Assembly (NCBI RefSeq): GCF_046292825.1
Contig: NZ_JBKBQG010000022.1
Location: 1-64,000, forward strand
DNA from: Salinarimonas sp046292825
GTDB taxonomy: Bacteria > Pseudomonadota > Alphaproteobacteria > Rhizobiales > Beijerinckiaceae
Length of the DNA stretch: 64,000 nt
Direction of reading: 5' to 3'
Every line of letters begins with the position of its first letter. The stretch's first letter is position 1. The notes beneath the pieces were generated by a model. It ran no database searches. It had not been told where the DNA came from and saw only the letters and a program-made list of their open reading frames with translations. Shown here in pieces: positions 34,460 to 42,419 of the stretch. Both the position numbers and the translations under genes were made by a program.

Positions 34460-34687
34460 ATGCTGGTCTCCCGATGGGGAAACTCGCTCGCGGTGCGCCT
34501 ACCCGCCGAGATCGTGCGGAAGCTCGGCTTGCGGGAGGGCGACGAGATCACGCTTCATGCCGACGAGAGCGGCTACGTGGTGAGGCGTCTGGAGCGCCCG
34601 GAGGAGGTTCTGGCGGCGTTGCGCCGCTTCAGAGGCCGCCTGCCGGCCCGCGATCGGCTCCGCCGCGACGATGCGCATGAGCGCTGA
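34460..34687 (+). CDS. vapB: AbrB/MazE-type antitoxin
   Basis: A 75-residue AbrB/SpoVT swapped-hairpin protein: MLVSRWGNSLAVRLPAEIVRKLGLREGDEITLHADE is the standard DNA-binding fold, followed by a basic C-terminal tail that would neutralise the toxin. It starts at an ATG with aggagag upstream and overlaps the PIN toxin gene by 11-17 bp depending on the toxin start. Probably autoregulated through the palindrome upstream. Confidence 0.9.
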   Translation: MLVSRWGNSLAVRLPAEIVRKLGLREGDEITLHADESGYVVRRLERPEEVLAALRRFRGRLPARDRLRRDDAHER

Positions 34688-35081
34688 CTTCTTCGACACC
34701 AACGTCGTTCTGTACCTTCTGGACGACGGACCGAAAGCCGAGGCGGCCGAGCGTCTCCTCGCCGACGGCGGCGTCGTGAGCGTCCAGGTTCTGAACGAGG
34801 CGCTGGTGAACTGCATCCGCAAGGGAGCGATGGATTGGGCCGAGGCGAGCGAGTTCCTCTGGGGAATCCGGCGCCTGTGCCGCGTGGTCGACGTCACGGC
34901 GGAGGTCCACGATCTCGGTCGGGCGCTGGGCGCGCGTTACGGGTTTTCCGTCTACGATGCCATGATCGTCGCAGCCGCCCTGCTCGCAGGATGCACGAGG
35001 CTCTATTCGGAGGACATGCAGGACGGCATGCTCGTCGAGGGCGCGTTGCGGATCGTCGATCCGTTCTCCGATCGCGGGTAG
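34671..35081 (+). CDS. vapC: PIN-domain ribonuclease toxin (VapC family)
   Basis: A 136-residue PIN-domain protein, predicted to cut RNA when not bound by the antitoxin encoded just upstream. The metal-binding acidic residues are visible: Asp in FFDTNVVLYLL (about residue 9), Glu in VLNEALVN (about 43), Asp in GFSVYDAMIVAAAL (about 98), and Asp in LYSEDMQDG (about 117). Two start codons, at 34671 and 34677, are both possible; both overlap the antitoxin gene, typical of these modules. Confidence 0.9.
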   Translation: MRMSADFFDTNVVLYLLDDGPKAEAAERLLADGGVVSVQVLNEALVNCIRKGAMDWAEASEFLWGIRRLCRVVDVTAEVHDLGRALGARYGFSVYDAMIVAAALLAGCTRLYSEDMQDGMLVEGALRIVDPFSDRG

Positions 35082-35095
35082 GCGCGACCCCCGCC

Positions 35096-35836
35096 TCACC
35101 CCACCCGACGCAGATAGCCGCGCGGCGCCACGCTGATCAGGAGCTTGGCGTCCATGTCGGCGTCGATCTCGAATTCCGGGTGGTCGGCGAGATAGGCGTC
35201 CACGGCCGTCATCGCGTTGTCGCCGGGCGCCCAGGGGCGATCGGGAAACATGTCGGCGGGCAGGTTCTCGATCACGGTGTCGAAGACGACGCAATAGCTG
35301 CCCGGTGTGACCAGCGGGGCGTAGGCCTCGAGCTCGGCGAGCACGTGGGCGTGCGTGTGGTTGCTGTCGAGGCAGACGAGGACGCGCTTCGCGTCGCGCG
35401 CGATCCCGCGCACCTGCGCGACGATTTCCGGATCGACGCTCGAGCCCTCGAGCATGGTGATCCGGCGCATCATCGGGTGCGCCTCGATGGCGACGCGATT
35501 GTGCGCGCGGATGTCGATGTCGATGCCCAGAACCCGCGCGTCGGCCGGGCCGCCGCAGATCGCGACGAGCTCCAGCATCGATGCCGAGAAGATCAACGAG
35601 CCGCCATGGGCGATCCCGGTCTCGACGATGAGATCGGGCTTGATGCGGAAGATCAGCTCCTGCATCGCCACGATATCTTGCGGGTATTGGATGATCGGCC
35701 GGCCGAGCCAATCGAAATTGTAGGAATATTTCGGCTTCGTCGATTCGCGCATGAACGTGCGCGCGCTGTCCACGAACGCCGCGTTGCGGGCATTGGCGGC
35801 GATACGCTCGCGGCGCTCGTCGTCGAAGGAAGTCAT
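35096..35836 (-). CDS. CmcI/cephalosporin hydroxylase-type SAM methyltransferase
   Basis: A 246-residue protein of the family named after CmcI, which in glycan clusters usually acts as a sugar O-methyltransferase. The SAM-binding glycine loop is IVETGIAHGGSLIFSA (about residues 70-85), followed by GIDIDIRAHNR and VLVCLDSNHTHAHVLAEL, where Asp and His bind metal. It is the last gene of the six-gene CDP-sugar cluster, overlapping the epimerase by 4 bp. It would methylate the finished deoxysugar. Confidence 0.85.
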   Translation of the reverse strand: MTSFDDERRERIAANARNAAFVDSARTFMRESTKPKYSYNFDWLGRPIIQYPQDIVAMQELIFRIKPDLIVETGIAHGGSLIFSASMLELVAICGGPADARVLGIDIDIRAHNRVAIEAHPMMRRITMLEGSSVDPEIVAQVRGIARDAKRVLVCLDSNHTHAHVLAELEAYAPLVTPGSYCVVFDTVIENLPADMFPDRPWAPGDNAMTAVDAYLADHPEFEIDADMDAKLLISVAPRGYLRRVG

Positions 35837-36684
35837 GGCTGCGTCCTCTCTTCAGCGCCGCCCGCGAGCGTGCGATCGAGCTTGGCCCGGTCGCCCCAGA
35901 AGGCGAGGGGCTCGTAATCGGGATAGGGGTAGCGACCGAGATCGAGGCTGATCTCGAAGCCGCGCTCCGCGATCCAGCCCTCGACGAGGCGGCGCACGGA
36001 GACGGGCTCGCCCGAGCAGACGTTGACGATTCCCGGATCGCCGCCGCGCAGGGCGAGCGCGACGAGGAGGCGCGCCGCCTCGGTCACGGGCAGGTAATCG
36101 CGCAATTGCTCGCCGCCCGACATCGGAAAGGTCCGCTCGCCGCGCGCCGCCGCCGCGTGCAGGAGCGGGTAGAGCGAGCGCGCGCTCTGGCCCTCCCCGT
36201 ACAGGTAGAAGAGCCGCGCCCAGGCGAATTCGAACGGCGTCTCGCGCCGCAGGAAGCCGAGCTGCCGACGCAGCGCGTCCTTGGCGAAGCCGTAGGGCGT
36301 CGTCGGCGCGGGCTGGAGGCTCTCGGCGAGCGGGCCCGACATCATGCCGTATTCGAGGCACGTCCCCGTCGCGACGAGCCGCGAGAGCCCGCCGCGGACG
36401 AGGGCGGCGAGGAAGCGGTAATGCGTCGGAAGCTCGGTCTCGACATGCGCGAGGCTGCGGTAGTCCTGCAGCCAGCCCCAGGCGAGATGGATGACGACAT
36501 CGGGCCGCCCCAGGGCCTGGAACGGGTCCGAGGGAGGGGCGGCGACGTCGAGCGCGAGGCCGGCATGGCCGTCCACCGACGCGCCCGAGCGCGAGACCGC
36601 GAGCGCCTCGACGCCGACGCGGCGCAGCTCGGCCAGCACGTGCCGCCCGACGAAACCGCTCGCGCCGACGACCGCGCACCGCAT
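35833..36684 (-). CDS. NAD-dependent epimerase/reductase of a CDP-sugar pathway
   Basis: A 283-residue extended SDR with the Rossmann motif GASGFVGRHVLAEL at residues 6-19. The catalytic Tyr-Lys motif is YGFAKDAL, and TGTCLEYG holds the upstream Thr. It most resembles 4-ketoreductases/epimerases that finish CDP-linked deoxysugars made by RfbF and RfbG. The ATG ending at 36684 shares its last base with the stop codon of the C-methyltransferase gene. Confidence 0.85.
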   Translation of the reverse strand: MRCAVVGASGFVGRHVLAELRRVGVEALAVSRSGASVDGHAGLALDVAAPPSDPFQALGRPDVVIHLAWGWLQDYRSLAHVETELPTHYRFLAALVRGGLSRLVATGTCLEYGMMSGPLAESLQPAPTTPYGFAKDALRRQLGFLRRETPFEFAWARLFYLYGEGQSARSLYPLLHAAAARGERTFPMSGGEQLRDYLPVTEAARLLVALALRGGDPGIVNVCSGEPVSVRRLVEGWIAERGFEISLDLGRYPYPDYEPLAFWGDRAKLDRTLAGGAEERTQP

Positions 36685-37910
36685 CAGAACACCTCGAGCT
36701 CGGGCACTGCGGTCACGAAGCGTCCGCCCCAATCGCGCACATAGGCGAGCTGGGCGGCGATCTCGTCGCGCAGGTTCCAGGGCAGGATCAGGACGTAATC
36801 CGGGCGCTCGGCGGCGAGCCTCTCCTCGGGCACGATCGGAATGCGGCTGCCGGGCAGGTACTTGCCCTGCTTGGCGGGGCTGCGGTCGACGACGAAGGGG
36901 AGGAGGTCCGGGCGCACGCCGGCGAAGTTGAGGAGCGTGTTGCCTTTCGCGGCCGCGCCGTAGCCGACGACCCGCGCCCCGTCGCGCTTCGCGTCGAGGA
37001 GGAAGCGCAGCACGTCGTCCTTCACCGCCTCGGCCTGCGCCTGGAAGCCCTCGTAGAAGGCGCGGCCGTCGAGACCCGCCTGCGCCTCGTGAGCGCGTTG
37101 CGCGCGAAGCCCCTCCGCCTCGGCGCGGCGGCGCGCGTCGGCGCGCTCGGCGAAGACGCGCAGGCTGCCCCCGTGCGTCGGCAGCGTCTCGACGTCGAAC
37201 GCCGCGAGGCCGTTCGCGGCGAAGATCCGCTCGACGGCCATGAGCGAGAGATAGGAGAAATGCTCGTGATAGATCGTGTCGAATTGCCGTTCGCGAACGA
37301 GCGACAGGAGCGAGGGAAACTCGAAGGTCGCGACGCCGCCCTCGGCGAGGAGGATGCGGAAGCCGGCGACGAAATCGTCGATGTCCGGGACGTGCGCGAG
37401 CACGTTGTTCGCCGCGGTCAGGTCCGCCGGCCCGTGCTCGGCGACGATCCGCTCGGCGAGGCCTCGGCCGAAGAAGTCCTCGACGATCGTGATCCCGCGC
37501 TCGCGCGCCTTCGCCGCGGTGCTCGCGGTCGGCTCGACGCCGAGGCACCGGATGCCGCGCGCCGCGACGAATTGCAGGAGATAGCCGTCGTTCGCCGCGA
37601 TCTCGACGACGTGGCTCCCCGCCCCGAGCCCGAAGCGGTCGACCATCGCCGCGACATAAGCCTCGGCATGGGCGACCCACGATCTGGAGACGCTGCTGAA
37701 ATAGGCGTAATCGGCGTCGAACAGAGCCTCGCGCGCGGCGAAATCCGCGGTCTGCACGAGCCGGCAGCGCTCGCAGGCGAACACCTTCAAAGGCAGCCAC
37801 GTCTCGGGTCCCGCGAGCCGATCGGGCGTCAGATAGGCGTTCGAGGGCGGCGCCGAGCCGAGATCGGCGAAGACGAGCGACAGCGGGCTGCGGCAATGGC
37901 GGCACTTCAT
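36684..37910 (-). CDS. Deoxysugar C-methyltransferase (zinc-binding, SAM-dependent)
   Basis: A 408-residue protein with the three-part layout of sugar C-methyltransferases such as TylCIII: an N-terminal zinc domain with paired cysteines (CRHC and CERC), a SAM-binding central domain with VVEIAANDGYLLQFV (about residues 100-114), and a C-terminal Rossmann-like domain with VGYGAAAKGNTLLNF. It adds a branch methyl to a 4-keto sugar intermediate, implying a branched-chain deoxysugar. The start lies in a 4-bp overlap with the RfbC gene. Confidence 0.9.
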   Translation of the reverse strand: MKCRHCRSPLSLVFADLGSAPPSNAYLTPDRLAGPETWLPLKVFACERCRLVQTADFAAREALFDADYAYFSSVSRSWVAHAEAYVAAMVDRFGLGAGSHVVEIAANDGYLLQFVAARGIRCLGVEPTASTAAKARERGITIVEDFFGRGLAERIVAEHGPADLTAANNVLAHVPDIDDFVAGFRILLAEGGVATFEFPSLLSLVRERQFDTIYHEHFSYLSLMAVERIFAANGLAAFDVETLPTHGGSLRVFAERADARRRAEAEGLRAQRAHEAQAGLDGRAFYEGFQAQAEAVKDDVLRFLLDAKRDGARVVGYGAAAKGNTLLNFAGVRPDLLPFVVDRSPAKQGKYLPGSRIPIVPEERLAAERPDYVLILPWNLRDEIAAQLAYVRDWGGRFVTAVPELEVF

Positions 37911-38467
37911 GGCGCGATCCCTTCGAAGCCCGCGATCGTCGGAAGCCCCAGGTCCCGCTCGGAGCGTTCCGCGACCGGCAGCGGCCAGGCGATCCCGAGC
38001 GCGGGATCGCAGGCGTCGAGACCGCCCTCGGCCTGCGGCGCATAGGCGGCCGTATGGAAGTAGAGGAGTTCCGTGTCCTGCGCGAGCGTCTGGAATCCGT
38101 GCGCGAACCCTTCCGGGATCACGAGCGATTCGCCGTTGGTCTCGTCGAGCACGCGGCCGTGCCAGACGCCGAAGGTCGCCGAGCCGCGACGCAGATCGAC
38201 GGCGACGTCGAGAACGGCGCCGCGCAGGCAGGTCACGACCTTCGTCTCGGCATGAGGCGGGCGCTGGAAGTGGAGGCCGCGCACGACGCCCGCGCGACGG
38301 GTGAGGGTGCGGTTGATCTGCGCGATCCGCCGCTCGCCGAGAACGGGCGCGAGGTCCTGCGCGCAATAGAGGCGCTCGAGAAAGCCGCGCCCATCGGCGA
38401 TCGGCCGGCGCCGGAGCGCCACGAGGCCGGCGATCGGCGTCTCCACGATGTCGAAGCGCGCACTCAC
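37907..38467 (-). CDS. rfbC: dTDP-4-dehydrorhamnose 3,5-epimerase family protein (RfbC-like)
   Basis: A 186-residue cupin-fold epimerase starting at GTG. The catalytic His is in VVRGLHFQRPPH (about residue 66), and the Asp and Tyr equivalents are in VAVDLRRGSATFG and YFHTAAYAP. In this cluster it probably acts on a CDP-4-keto-6-deoxyhexose rather than a dTDP-sugar, because no dTDP-glucose genes are present. It overlaps both neighbours by 4 bp. Confidence 0.87.
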   Translation of the reverse strand: MSARFDIVETPIAGLVALRRRPIADGRGFLERLYCAQDLAPVLGERRIAQINRTLTRRAGVVRGLHFQRPPHAETKVVTCLRGAVLDVAVDLRRGSATFGVWHGRVLDETNGESLVIPEGFAHGFQTLAQDTELLYFHTAAYAPQAEGGLDACDPALGIAWPLPVAERSERDLGLPTIAGFEGIAP

Positions 38468-39561
38468 CCGCCGCACTCCAGGAAGCGCGCGATCTGCGTG
38501 CGCGTGAGGGCCGCGACGTCCTCGCCGCGCGCGTGGGCGCGGTGCCAGTCGACGGTGAGCGCCAGCGCCGCGTCGAGATCGAGACGCGGTCGCCAGCCGA
38601 GGCGCAGGCGCGCGAGCGTGCTGTCGAGGCGAAGCGTGCCCGCCTCGTGCGGGTGCCCGCCATCCGTATCGCGCGCGACCGAGGCGCCCTCGCCCCAGAG
38701 CGCCGCGAGACGCTCGGCGACGTGTCCGACCGCGGCGTCGCCCGCCGGATCGGGGCCGAAATTGAAGGCCGATGCGAAGGCCTCGCCGTCCGCGCCGAGG
38801 AGGTGCTCGGCGAGCGCGAGATAGCCCGCGATCGGCTCGAGCACGTGCTGCCAGGGCCGCACGGCGGAGGGGTAGCGCAGCCGCACCGGCTCGCCGCGCG
38901 CGAAGGCGCGCAGGCAATCGGGCACCAGGCGGTCGGGAGCGAAATCGCCGCCGCCGATCACGTTGCCGGCGCGCGCCGTCGCGATCCGCGCCGGATGCCG
39001 GCCCGCGCCGAAGAACGAGGCTCGCAGGCTCGCCGTCGCGATCTCGCAGGCGGCCTTGCTCGCGCTGTAGGGATCGTGGCCGCCGAGGCGATCGCGCTCG
39101 CGATAGGGATGCGGCCATTCCTCGTTCTCGTAGACCTTGTCGGTGGTCACGACGACGACCGCCGCGACGCTCTCCGCCTGCCGAACCGCGTCGAGCACGT
39201 GCGCCGTGCCCATCACGTTCGAGGCGAAGGTGCCGATCGGATCGCGATAGCTCTCGCGCACGAGCGGCTGGGCGGCGAGGTGGAAGACGACGCTCGGGCG
39301 CGCCGCGCGCACCGCGTCCGCGACGAGAGCCGCATCGCGGATGTCGCCGCGCGTGTCGCGCGCGAGCCGCGATGCGACGTCCGCGGTCTCGAAGAGCGAG
39401 GGGGTGGTCGGCGGATCGAGCGCGAGGCCGTGCACCCGGGCGCCGAGCGCGTCGAGCGCGAGGCAGAGCCAGCCGCCCTTGAAGCCCGTATGCCCGGTGA
39501 CGAGGACGTCGAGGCCGCGCCACGGGCGCCCGAGCCCGCTCGGCAGATCCTGCGCGCTCAC
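38464..39561 (-). CDS. rfbG: CDP-glucose 4,6-dehydratase
   Basis: A 365-residue extended SDR starting at GTG. The NAD motif GHTGFKGGWLCLAL (about residues 23-36), the Thr/Asp region VTTDKVYENEEWP and the YSASKAACE Tyr-Lys pair are those of CDP-glucose 4,6-dehydratase rather than dTDP- or GDP-sugar enzymes. The VRPWQHVLEP segment is also family typical. It makes CDP-4-keto-6-deoxyglucose from the product of the upstream gene, which it overlaps by 4 bp. Confidence 0.93.
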   Translation of the reverse strand: MSAQDLPSGLGRPWRGLDVLVTGHTGFKGGWLCLALDALGARVHGLALDPPTTPSLFETADVASRLARDTRGDIRDAALVADAVRAARPSVVFHLAAQPLVRESYRDPIGTFASNVMGTAHVLDAVRQAESVAAVVVVTTDKVYENEEWPHPYRERDRLGGHDPYSASKAACEIATASLRASFFGAGRHPARIATARAGNVIGGGDFAPDRLVPDCLRAFARGEPVRLRYPSAVRPWQHVLEPIAGYLALAEHLLGADGEAFASAFNFGPDPAGDAAVGHVAERLAALWGEGASVARDTDGGHPHEAGTLRLDSTLARLRLGWRPRLDLDAALALTVDWHRAHARGEDVAALTRTQIARFLECGG

Positions 39562-40328
39562 CAGATCCTCCAGGGTGCCCGGCCCGAGGCCCAGAGCTCC
39601 TCGAGCTGCGTCTTGTCGCGCAGCGTGTCCATCGCCTGCCAGAAGCCGTCGTGCTCGAAGGCCATCAGATCGCCGGTCTGCGCGAGCGTCGTCAGGGGCT
39701 CCGCCTCGAAGCTCGTCGCATCCTCCGCGACGAGGTCGATCACCGAAGGCGAGAGCACGAAGAAGCCGCCGTTGATGTAGCCGCCGTCGCCCCGCGGCTT
39801 CTCGGTGAAGCCCACGACGCGCTCGCCGTCGCGCTGCAGCGCGCCGTAGCGACCGGGCGGGCGCACCGCCGCGATCGTCGCCTTGCGCCCGTGCGCGCGA
39901 TGGAAGGCGATCTCGGCCGACACGTCGATATCGGCGACGCCGTCGCCATAGGTGAAGCAGAAGGCCTCCTCGCCGCGCAGATGATCCCGGACGCGGCGCA
40001 GGCGTCCCCCGGTCATGGTCGTCTCGCCGGTGTCGACGAGGGTGACGCGCCACGGCTCGGCGGCGCGCCGATGCACCTCCACGGAATTGGCGGCGAGGTC
40101 GATCGTCACGTCGGACATGTGCAAGAAGTAGTTCGCGAAGTACTCCTTGATCATGTAGCCCTTGTAGCCGCAGCAGATCACGAAGTCCGTCACGCCGTGG
40201 GCGGCATAGATCTTCATGATGTGCCAGATGATCGGCTTGCCCCCGATCTCGACCATGGGCTTGGGCCGCAGGTGCGTTTCCTCGGAAAGCCGCGTACCGA
40301 GCCCTCCCGCGAGAATGACAGCCTTCAT
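39558..40328 (-). CDS. rfbF: Glucose-1-phosphate cytidylyltransferase
   Basis: A 256-residue nucleotidyltransferase that makes CDP-glucose from CTP and glucose-1-phosphate. It shows the nucleotide loop ILAGGLGTRLSEETHLRPKPM at residues 5-25, IIWHIMKIYAAHG, and the metal Asp in FTYGDGVADID. Length matches characterised RfbF proteins. It is the first gene of the six-gene minus-strand cluster, divergent from the O-antigen-ligase-like gene, with a gap of about 215 bp where the promoters must lie. Confidence 0.94.
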   Translation of the reverse strand: MKAVILAGGLGTRLSEETHLRPKPMVEIGGKPIIWHIMKIYAAHGVTDFVICCGYKGYMIKEYFANYFLHMSDVTIDLAANSVEVHRRAAEPWRVTLVDTGETTMTGGRLRRVRDHLRGEEAFCFTYGDGVADIDVSAEIAFHRAHGRKATIAAVRPPGRYGALQRDGERVVGFTEKPRGDGGYINGGFFVLSPSVIDLVAEDATSFEAEPLTTLAQTGDLMAFEHDGFWQAMDTLRDKTQLEELWASGRAPWRIW

Positions 40329-40544
40329 GGCGAACGAGCCCAGCGAGCGTGAGGAGGGCCGGTCGAAGCCTCCGAATCGGTGCGGGCGAGACGGTGTCCG
40401 GCCTGCGTGCGTATCGTATCGGCTGGCGGAGCGAGCGGCAACAGCGCGGGGTGCGCGCCGCCGCGGGCGGTTGAGCCGCGCGGCGCCGACTGCTATCGAG
40501 CCTGCGACCGGTGCGCACCGCACCATTCTTCGTCGGGACGAACC

Positions 40545-41819
40545 ATGACCGATCGCCTGGAAGGCGGCGCGCCCGAGCCGGTCGCGCCGCGCCCGTTCGC
40601 GCCGACACCTGTCGCCCAGCGCGTCGCACGGCGCGCTCCGATCGTCGCCGTCGTGTTCCTATGCGCGACGCCGACCCTCATGATCGTCGCGCGGGAGATC
40701 CCCGCGACCATGCTCGTCGCCGTGACCGCCGCTCTCGTGGCGGGCGCGATCGCCGCCGGGCTCGCGGGGGCGGCGCTCGGGGATCTGCGGCGGGCTGGGG
40801 CGACGATCGGCGGGGCCGCCGCGCTCGGCCTCGTCGCGCTCGCCGCCGCCTCCGTATTGTGGTCGCCGACGCCGGCGCGGGGCGCCGCGCACGTCGTCCA
40901 TTTCGGCGGCGGCCTCCTCCTCGCGGCATTCGCCGTGGCGCTGGCGCTGCGGACCGGGCTGCGGCTCCCGGCCCGCGCGCTCGCGCTCGCGCTGGGTGCG
41001 GCGGCGCTCCTCGCCGCGCTCGATCTCGCGAGCGGCAGCGCGTTGCGGGAGGCGGCCGCGTTCGACGGCGAGGCCTACCGGCTCAACCGCGTCGCGGTGG
41101 CGATCGCGCTCTTCCTGCCGCTCGCGACGGCGCTCCTCGCGGCCGAGCGGCGGCATCTCCTGCTCGGCGCGCTCTGGGCGATCGGGCTCGCCGCGATCGG
41201 CCTCTCGATCAGCCATTCGGCGAAGCTCGGCCTTCTCGTCGCGATCCTCGTGCTCGTGCCGGCGCTCCTCGCGCCCCGCGTCGTGCACCGCATCGTCGCG
41301 ATCGCCTCGGTCGCGGTCTTTCTCGCGATGCCGTTACTCGCGCCGATCGCGAACGATCTCGTGCCGGCGCGCGTGCACGAGGCGGTGGGCTACGGAAGCC
41401 TGACGATCCGCGGGGAGATCTGGGCGGAGACGGCGCCCTTCGTCCGGCAGAAGCCGATCCTCGGCTGGGGCATCGAGGCCTCGCATGCGCTGCCCGGCCT
41501 GCCCGAGGCGGCGGGGCTCGCGCCCGCGCAGCGCGATCTCCTCTCCTGGGGACACCCGCACAACGCGCCCTTGCAGATTTGGCTCGAGCTCGGCCTCGTC
41601 GGCGCGCTGCTCGCGGCGATCGCTCTGGCTGCGGGCTTCGCCGCGCTCGCGCGCCTGCCGCGGCCGCTCCGGCCCGCCGCGACCGCGACCGCGGCGAGCG
41701 CCTTCGCGATCGCCTGCGTCAGCCACGGCGCGTTCCAGGCCTGGTGGTGGGGGCTCCTGGGCCTTCTCGCGATCGCCTATGCGGCCGCCGCGCGGGACCT
41801 CTCCGCGCGGGAGCCCTAG
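40545..41819 (+). CDS. O-antigen ligase-like (Wzy/WaaL family) membrane protein
   Basis: A 424-residue polytopic membrane protein with about eleven helices. A large periplasmic loop ends in LLSWGHPHNAPLQIWLELGLVGALL, the conserved Wzy_C/O-antigen ligase motif (His-Asn before a membrane helix). Another typical feature is RGEIWAETAPFVRQKPILGWG just before it. It would polymerise or ligate a surface polysaccharide, consistent with the CDP-sugar genes next to it. The frame is open upstream, but the ATG at 40545 is the first that makes sense. Its end overlaps the HAD phosphatase end by 4 bp. Confidence 0.85.
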   Translation: MTDRLEGGAPEPVAPRPFAPTPVAQRVARRAPIVAVVFLCATPTLMIVAREIPATMLVAVTAALVAGAIAAGLAGAALGDLRRAGATIGGAAALGLVALAAASVLWSPTPARGAAHVVHFGGGLLLAAFAVALALRTGLRLPARALALALGAAALLAALDLASGSALREAAAFDGEAYRLNRVAVAIALFLPLATALLAAERRHLLLGALWAIGLAAIGLSISHSAKLGLLVAILVLVPALLAPRVVHRIVAIASVAVFLAMPLLAPIANDLVPARVHEAVGYGSLTIRGEIWAETAPFVRQKPILGWGIEASHALPGLPEAAGLAPAQRDLLSWGHPHNAPLQIWLELGLVGALLAAIALAAGFAALARLPRPLRPAATATAASAFAIACVSHGAFQAWWWGLLGLLAIAYAAAARDLSAREP

Positions 41820-42418
41820 ACCGCGAACCCCTCCGCCCGCAGCGCGGGCGCGAGGTCGAAGCCGAGCGGGCAGTGGATCGCCCGCATGCCGACGGCGCGC
41901 GCGCCCTCCACGTTCGCCGGGCTGTCGTCGATGAAGACGCACTCGCCCGCCGGCAGCCGGTAGCGCTCGAGCAGCACCTCGTAGATCGCCGGATCGGGCT
42001 TCACGAGCCGCTCGTGGGCCGAGACGACCACCCCCTCGAAGCGCTGCAGCACGGGGAAGCGCTCGCGCGCCTCCGCCCATTTCTCGCGCGAGAAATTGGT
42101 GATCGCGTAGACCGGCTCGCGCGCGAGCAGCGTCTCGAGCAGCGCGACGTTCTCCTCGATCGCGTGGGGCACCATCTCGTGCCAGCGCTCGTCGAAGGCG
42201 CGGATCTGGCTCGCCCATTCGGGATGGCGCGCGATCAGGCTCGTCACCTGGTCCGCATAGGGCACCCCGCGATCCATCTCGAGGTTCCAATCGTGCGTGC
42301 AGACATTGGCGAGAAACCACTCCATCCGCTCCTCGTCCCCCGCGAACACGTCGCGGTAGAGGAAGCGCGGATCCCAGCGGATCAGCACGTTGCCGACGTC
42401 GAAGACCGCGATGCTCAT
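41816..42418 (-). CDS. HAD superfamily phosphatase/hydrolase
   Basis: A 200-residue HAD protein. Motif I is FDVGNVLIRWD with the nucleophile Asp at about residue 6, motif II is ITNFS, motif III Lys is in LVKPDPAIYE, and motif IV is VFIDDSPANVEGA. The DxG rather than DxD in motif I resembles the haloacid dehalogenase-like YihX/epoxide hydrolase branch (FDVGNVL). The substrate is probably a small sugar phosphate. It is separated by one base from the malic enzyme gene upstream. Confidence 0.87.
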   Translation of the reverse strand: MSIAVFDVGNVLIRWDPRFLYRDVFAGDEERMEWFLANVCTHDWNLEMDRGVPYADQVTSLIARHPEWASQIRAFDERWHEMVPHAIEENVALLETLLAREPVYAITNFSREKWAEARERFPVLQRFEGVVVSAHERLVKPDPAIYEVLLERYRLPAGECVFIDDSPANVEGARAVGMRAIHCPLGFDLAPALRAEGFAV

Positions 42419-42419
42419 C

